Shown here piece after piece: positions 61,617 through 64,000 of a stretch of DNA of 64,000 bases. The first letter of the stretch is position 1. Each line of letters starts with the position of its first letter. Position numbers and translations under genes: made by a program. The notes under the pieces were generated by a model. That model worked only from the letters and a program-made list of their open reading frames with translations, was not told the DNA's origin and did not search any database. This stretch comes from an uncultured Lysobacteraceae bacterium. GTDB lineage: Bacteria > Pseudomonadota > Gammaproteobacteria > Xanthomonadales > Xanthomonadaceae. The DNA lies in the NCBI GenBank assembly GCA_946480825.1, contig CAMLLG010000007.1, positions 1 through 64,000 of the forward strand, given 5' to 3'.

Positions 61617-64000
61617 TCAGCGCTTCAGCGCGCGCAGGGCGTCGGCCATCGCGGTATTGGCGGGTGGTGCGGACTGGCCCGGGCGCGGTTTCGCGTTGCC
61701 GCCGTCTTTCGGGCCTTGGCCGCCCGGCCGCGGGCCGGCCTGGCGTGCGTCGGCTTTGCGCGCGTCGTCGCGACCGCCGCTGCGCGATTCGCCGGGCACG
61801 TCGTCGAGGCGGCAGGTGAGTGCGATGCGCTTGCGCGGCACGTCGACCTCCATGACTTTCACCTTCACCACATCGCCGACCTTCACCACGCTGCGCGGGT
61901 CCTTCACGAATTTGTCGGACAGCGCGGAGATGTGCACCAGCCCATCCTGATGCACGCCGACGTCGACGAAGGCGCCGAACGCGGCGACGTTGGTGACCAC
62001 GCCCTCCAGCACCATGCCCGGCTGCAGATCGGCGATGCGCTCGATGCCGTCGGCGAAGCGCGCGGCCTTGAACTCGGGGCGCGGGTCGCGGCCCGGTTTT
62101 TCCAGCTCCTTCACGATGTCGCGCACGGTCGGCAGGCCGAAGCGTTCGTCGGTGAACGGTTGCAGTTCGAGATTGCGCAGCGTCGCCGCATCGCCGATCA
62201 GTTGCGCGATCGGTCTGCCGCAGGCCTTCACGATGCGTTCGACCACCGGATAGGCTTCCGGATGCACCGACGACGCGTCCAGCGGCTGATCGCCGTCGGC
62301 GATGCGCAGGAAGCCGGCGCACTGTTCGAACGTCTTCTCGCCGAGGCGCGGCACTTTCAGCAGATCGCGCCGCGATCTGAACGCGCCGTGCTGGTCGCGG
62401 AAGGCGACGATGTTTTCGGCCACCGACGACGACAGCCCGGAGACGCGCGCCAGCAGCGGCGCCGACGCGGTGTTCACGAACACGCCGACCGCGTTCACGC
62501 AGTCCTCCACTTTCGCGTCGAGCGATCGCGCCAGCGCGTAGGGATTCACGTCGTGCTGGTACTGGCCGACGCCGATCGCCTTGGGTTCGATCTTCACCAG
62601 TTCCGCGAGCGGGTCCTGCAACCGGCGCGCGATCGACACCGCGCCGCGCAGGCTGACGTCGAGTTGCGGGAATTCGCGCGCGGCGAGCTCCGAGGCCGAA
62701 TACACCGAGGCGCCGGCCTCGCTGACCATGACCTTGGTGAGCTTCAACTCCGGATGTTTCGCGATCAGCTCGCCGGCGAGCTTGTCGGTCTCGCGCGAGG
62801 CAGTGCCGTTGCCGATGGCGATCAGTTCGACCCCGTGTTCGGCGCACAGCCGCTTCAGTGCGGCGATCGAACCGTCCCATTGACGTTTGGGTTCGTGCGG
62901 ATAGATCGTGTCGGTGGCGACGAGTTTGCCGGTGCGGTCGACCACCGCGACCTTCACGCCGGTGCGCAAACCCGGATCGAGCCCGAGCACGACGCGCGGG
63001 CCCGCGGGCGCGGCCAGCAGCAGATCCTTGAGATTGTCGCCGAAGACCGCGATCGCCTCGGCTTCGGCCTTCTCGCGCGCGGCGGCGACGAGCTCCAGCG
63101 ACAGGTTCATCAGCAGCCGCGCGCGCCAGGCCAGGCGGCAGGTGTCGGTCAGCCACTTGTCGGCGGGACGGCCCTGCGCGGCGATGCCGGCGGCCAGCGC
63201 GACGCGGCCCTCGGCATAGGCGTGGCCCTGTTCGACATCGGCGGTGGGTTCGAGATCCATCGTGAGCACGTCTTCGCGGCGGCCGCGCAGCAGCGCGAGC
63301 ATGCGGTGCGAAGGAATCGTGGACAGCGCTTCGGCATGATCGAAGTAGTCGCGATACTTCGCGCCCTCCTGTTCCTTGCCGGCGACGACCTTCGCCCGCA
63401 ACACGCCCTTGGCCTGCAGCCAGAGGCGCAGTTCGCCGACCAGCGCGGCGTTTTCGCCGAAGCGTTCGATCAGGATCGCGCGCGCGCCGTCCAGCGCGGC
63501 GGCGGCATCGGCCACGCCCTTGTCGGCATCGATGAATTGCCTTGCTCGTTCGTCTGGCGCGATCGAGGGATCGGCAAGGATCGCATCGGCCAGCGGTTCC
63601 AGTCCGGCTTCGCGCGCGATCTGCGCCTTCGTCCGCCGCTTCGGTTTGTACGGCAGATACAGATCTTCCAGCCGCGCCTTGGTATCGGCGCCCAGCAGAT
63701 CGTCCAGCAGCGGCTTGGTCAGCTTCCCCTGCTCGGCGATCGACGCGAGGATCGCATCGCGACGCTCTTCCATCTCGCGCAGATACGCCAGCCGCGATTC
63801 GAGATCGCGCAACTGGGTGTCGTCGAGTCCGCCGGTGACTTCCTTGCGATAGCGCGCGATGAACGGCACGGTCGCGCCTTCGTCGAGCAGTTCGACCGCG
63901 GCGCGCACCTGCGCCGGTTTTGCCGCGATTTCCGCGGCGATGGTCTCTGCGATGCCGGTCGCGATGACGGCGGCGGAGCGGACGGGGGCAGGCAGGCTTT
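61617..64000 (-). CDS. tex: Tex-family RNA-binding transcriptional accessory protein (5' truncated)
   Basis: The frame is open to the window edge, giving ~794 residues; the start is beyond base 64000. It reads [23 protein letters not shown] near the N-terminus, continues [13 protein letters not shown], has a YqgF-like RNase H fold ([17 protein letters not shown]), helix-hairpin-helix elements ([19 protein letters not shown]), and ends with an S1 domain ([18 protein letters not shown]). The C-terminus carries a basic, Gly/Arg-rich tail. Tex binds RNA and associates with transcription complexes; in Bordetella it is needed for toxin expression. Downstream genes are dusA and the CtlX-like gene. 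Confidence 0.93.
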   Translation of the reverse strand, partial: SLPAPVRSAAVIATGIAETIAAEIAAKPAQVRAAVELLDEGATVPFIARYRKEVTGGLDDTQLRDLESRLAYLREMEERRDAILASIAEQGKLTKPLLDDLLGADTKARLEDLYLPYKPKRRTKAQIAREAGLEPLADAILADPSIAPDERARQFIDADKGVADAAAALDGARAILIERFGENAALVGELRLWLQAKGVLRAKVVAGKEQEGAKYRDYFDHAEALSTIPSHRMLALLRGRREDVLTMDLEPTADVEQGHAYAEGRVALAAGIAAQGRPADKWLTDTCRLAWRARLLMNLSLELVAAAREKAEAEAIAVFGDNLKDLLLAAPAGPRVVLGLDPGLRTGVKVAVVDRTGKLVATDTIYPHEPKRQWDGSIAALKRLCAEHGVELIAIGNGTASRETDKLAGELIAKHPELKLTKVMVSEAGASVYSASELAAREFPQLDVSLRGAVSIARRLQDPLAELVKIEPKAIGVGQYQHDVNPYALARSLDAKVEDCVNAVGVFVNTASAPLLARVSGLSSSVAENIVAFRDQHGAFRSRRDLLKVPRLGEKTFEQCAGFLRIADGDQPLDASSVHPEAYPVVERIVKACGRPIAQLIGDAATLRNLELQPFTDERFGLPTVRDIVKELEKPGRDPRPEFKAARFADGIERIADLQPGMVLEGVVTNVAAFGAFVDVGVHQDGLVHISALSDKFVKDPRSVVKVGDVVKVKVMEVDVPRKRIALTCRLDDVPGESRSGGRDDARKADARQAGPRPGGQGPKDGGNAKPRPGQSAPPANTAMADALRALKR

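Overview
The window is GC-rich (by eye mid to high 60s %), densely coded chromosomal DNA. It most resembles the Lysobacteraceae/Xanthomonadaceae (Gammaproteobacteria). Pointers to this are a candidate Xanthomonadales-type T4SS effector with the XVIPCD-like C-terminal domain, DUF6491- and DUF6289-like small secreted proteins, a RebB R-body protein, TGTAGGAGCG-type REP sequences and a class I fructose-bisphosphate aldolase among other central carbon genes. No rRNA, prophage, CRISPR array or intact insertion sequence was seen; there is one tRNA, a tRNA-Thr(UGU).

Layout. 1-2.6 kb: the tail of a dicarboxylate:cation symporter, a small exported protein with a strong terminator, and a candidate T4SS effector carrying HExxH. 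2.9-11 kb: transketolase, a TPR/PAS membrane protein, small Cys-containing exported proteins, and an acetyl-CoA hydrolase/transferase. 11-15.7 kb: a BlaI-type repressor and M56 sensor-protease pair behind two palindromic operators, then a TauE/SafE permease, an S1/P1 nuclease and OmpW. 15.9-37 kb: gap, DUF2339/DUF3999 membrane proteins, pgk, a trypsin-like protease, a HAD phosphatase, a DUF3857 transglutaminase-like protein plus a SEL1-repeat protein, pyk, a frameshifted low-GC SIR2-like gene beside dispersed repeats, a stand-alone malonyltransferase of trans-AT flavour, and fba. Five central carbon genes (tkt, gap, pgk, pyk, fba) lie on the same strand within 34 kb.

37-50 kb: a DUF6498-like membrane protein, an RND efflux pump (MFP plus HAE1 permease), an L7/L12-like membrane protein, a TrmH methyltransferase, a tandem RebB protein, an M28 peptidase, a 265-bp MITE-like element, mscL, an FAH-family enzyme, a Rieske protein overlapping a DUF6491-like protein, arginase and tRNA-Thr. 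50-56 kb (minus strand): a FakA-FakB fusion, plsY, birA, coaX and a SPOR protein in a tightly packed run, suggesting linked phospholipid, biotin and CoA functions. 55.6-64 kb: a small exported protein and an MtfA-like peptidase, PhoPQ-like two-component genes with a PepSY protein and matching direct-repeat boxes, a CtlX-like hydrolase, dusA, and the 5'-truncated tex.

The observations most worth follow-up are the HExxH/XVIPCD effector candidate, the duplicated RebB, the FakAB fusion beside plsY, the SIR2-like gene with a single-base frameshift, the MITE-like element and the shared PhoP-box-like repeats. All functional calls come from reading the sequence and recalling family motifs; no database search was possible.
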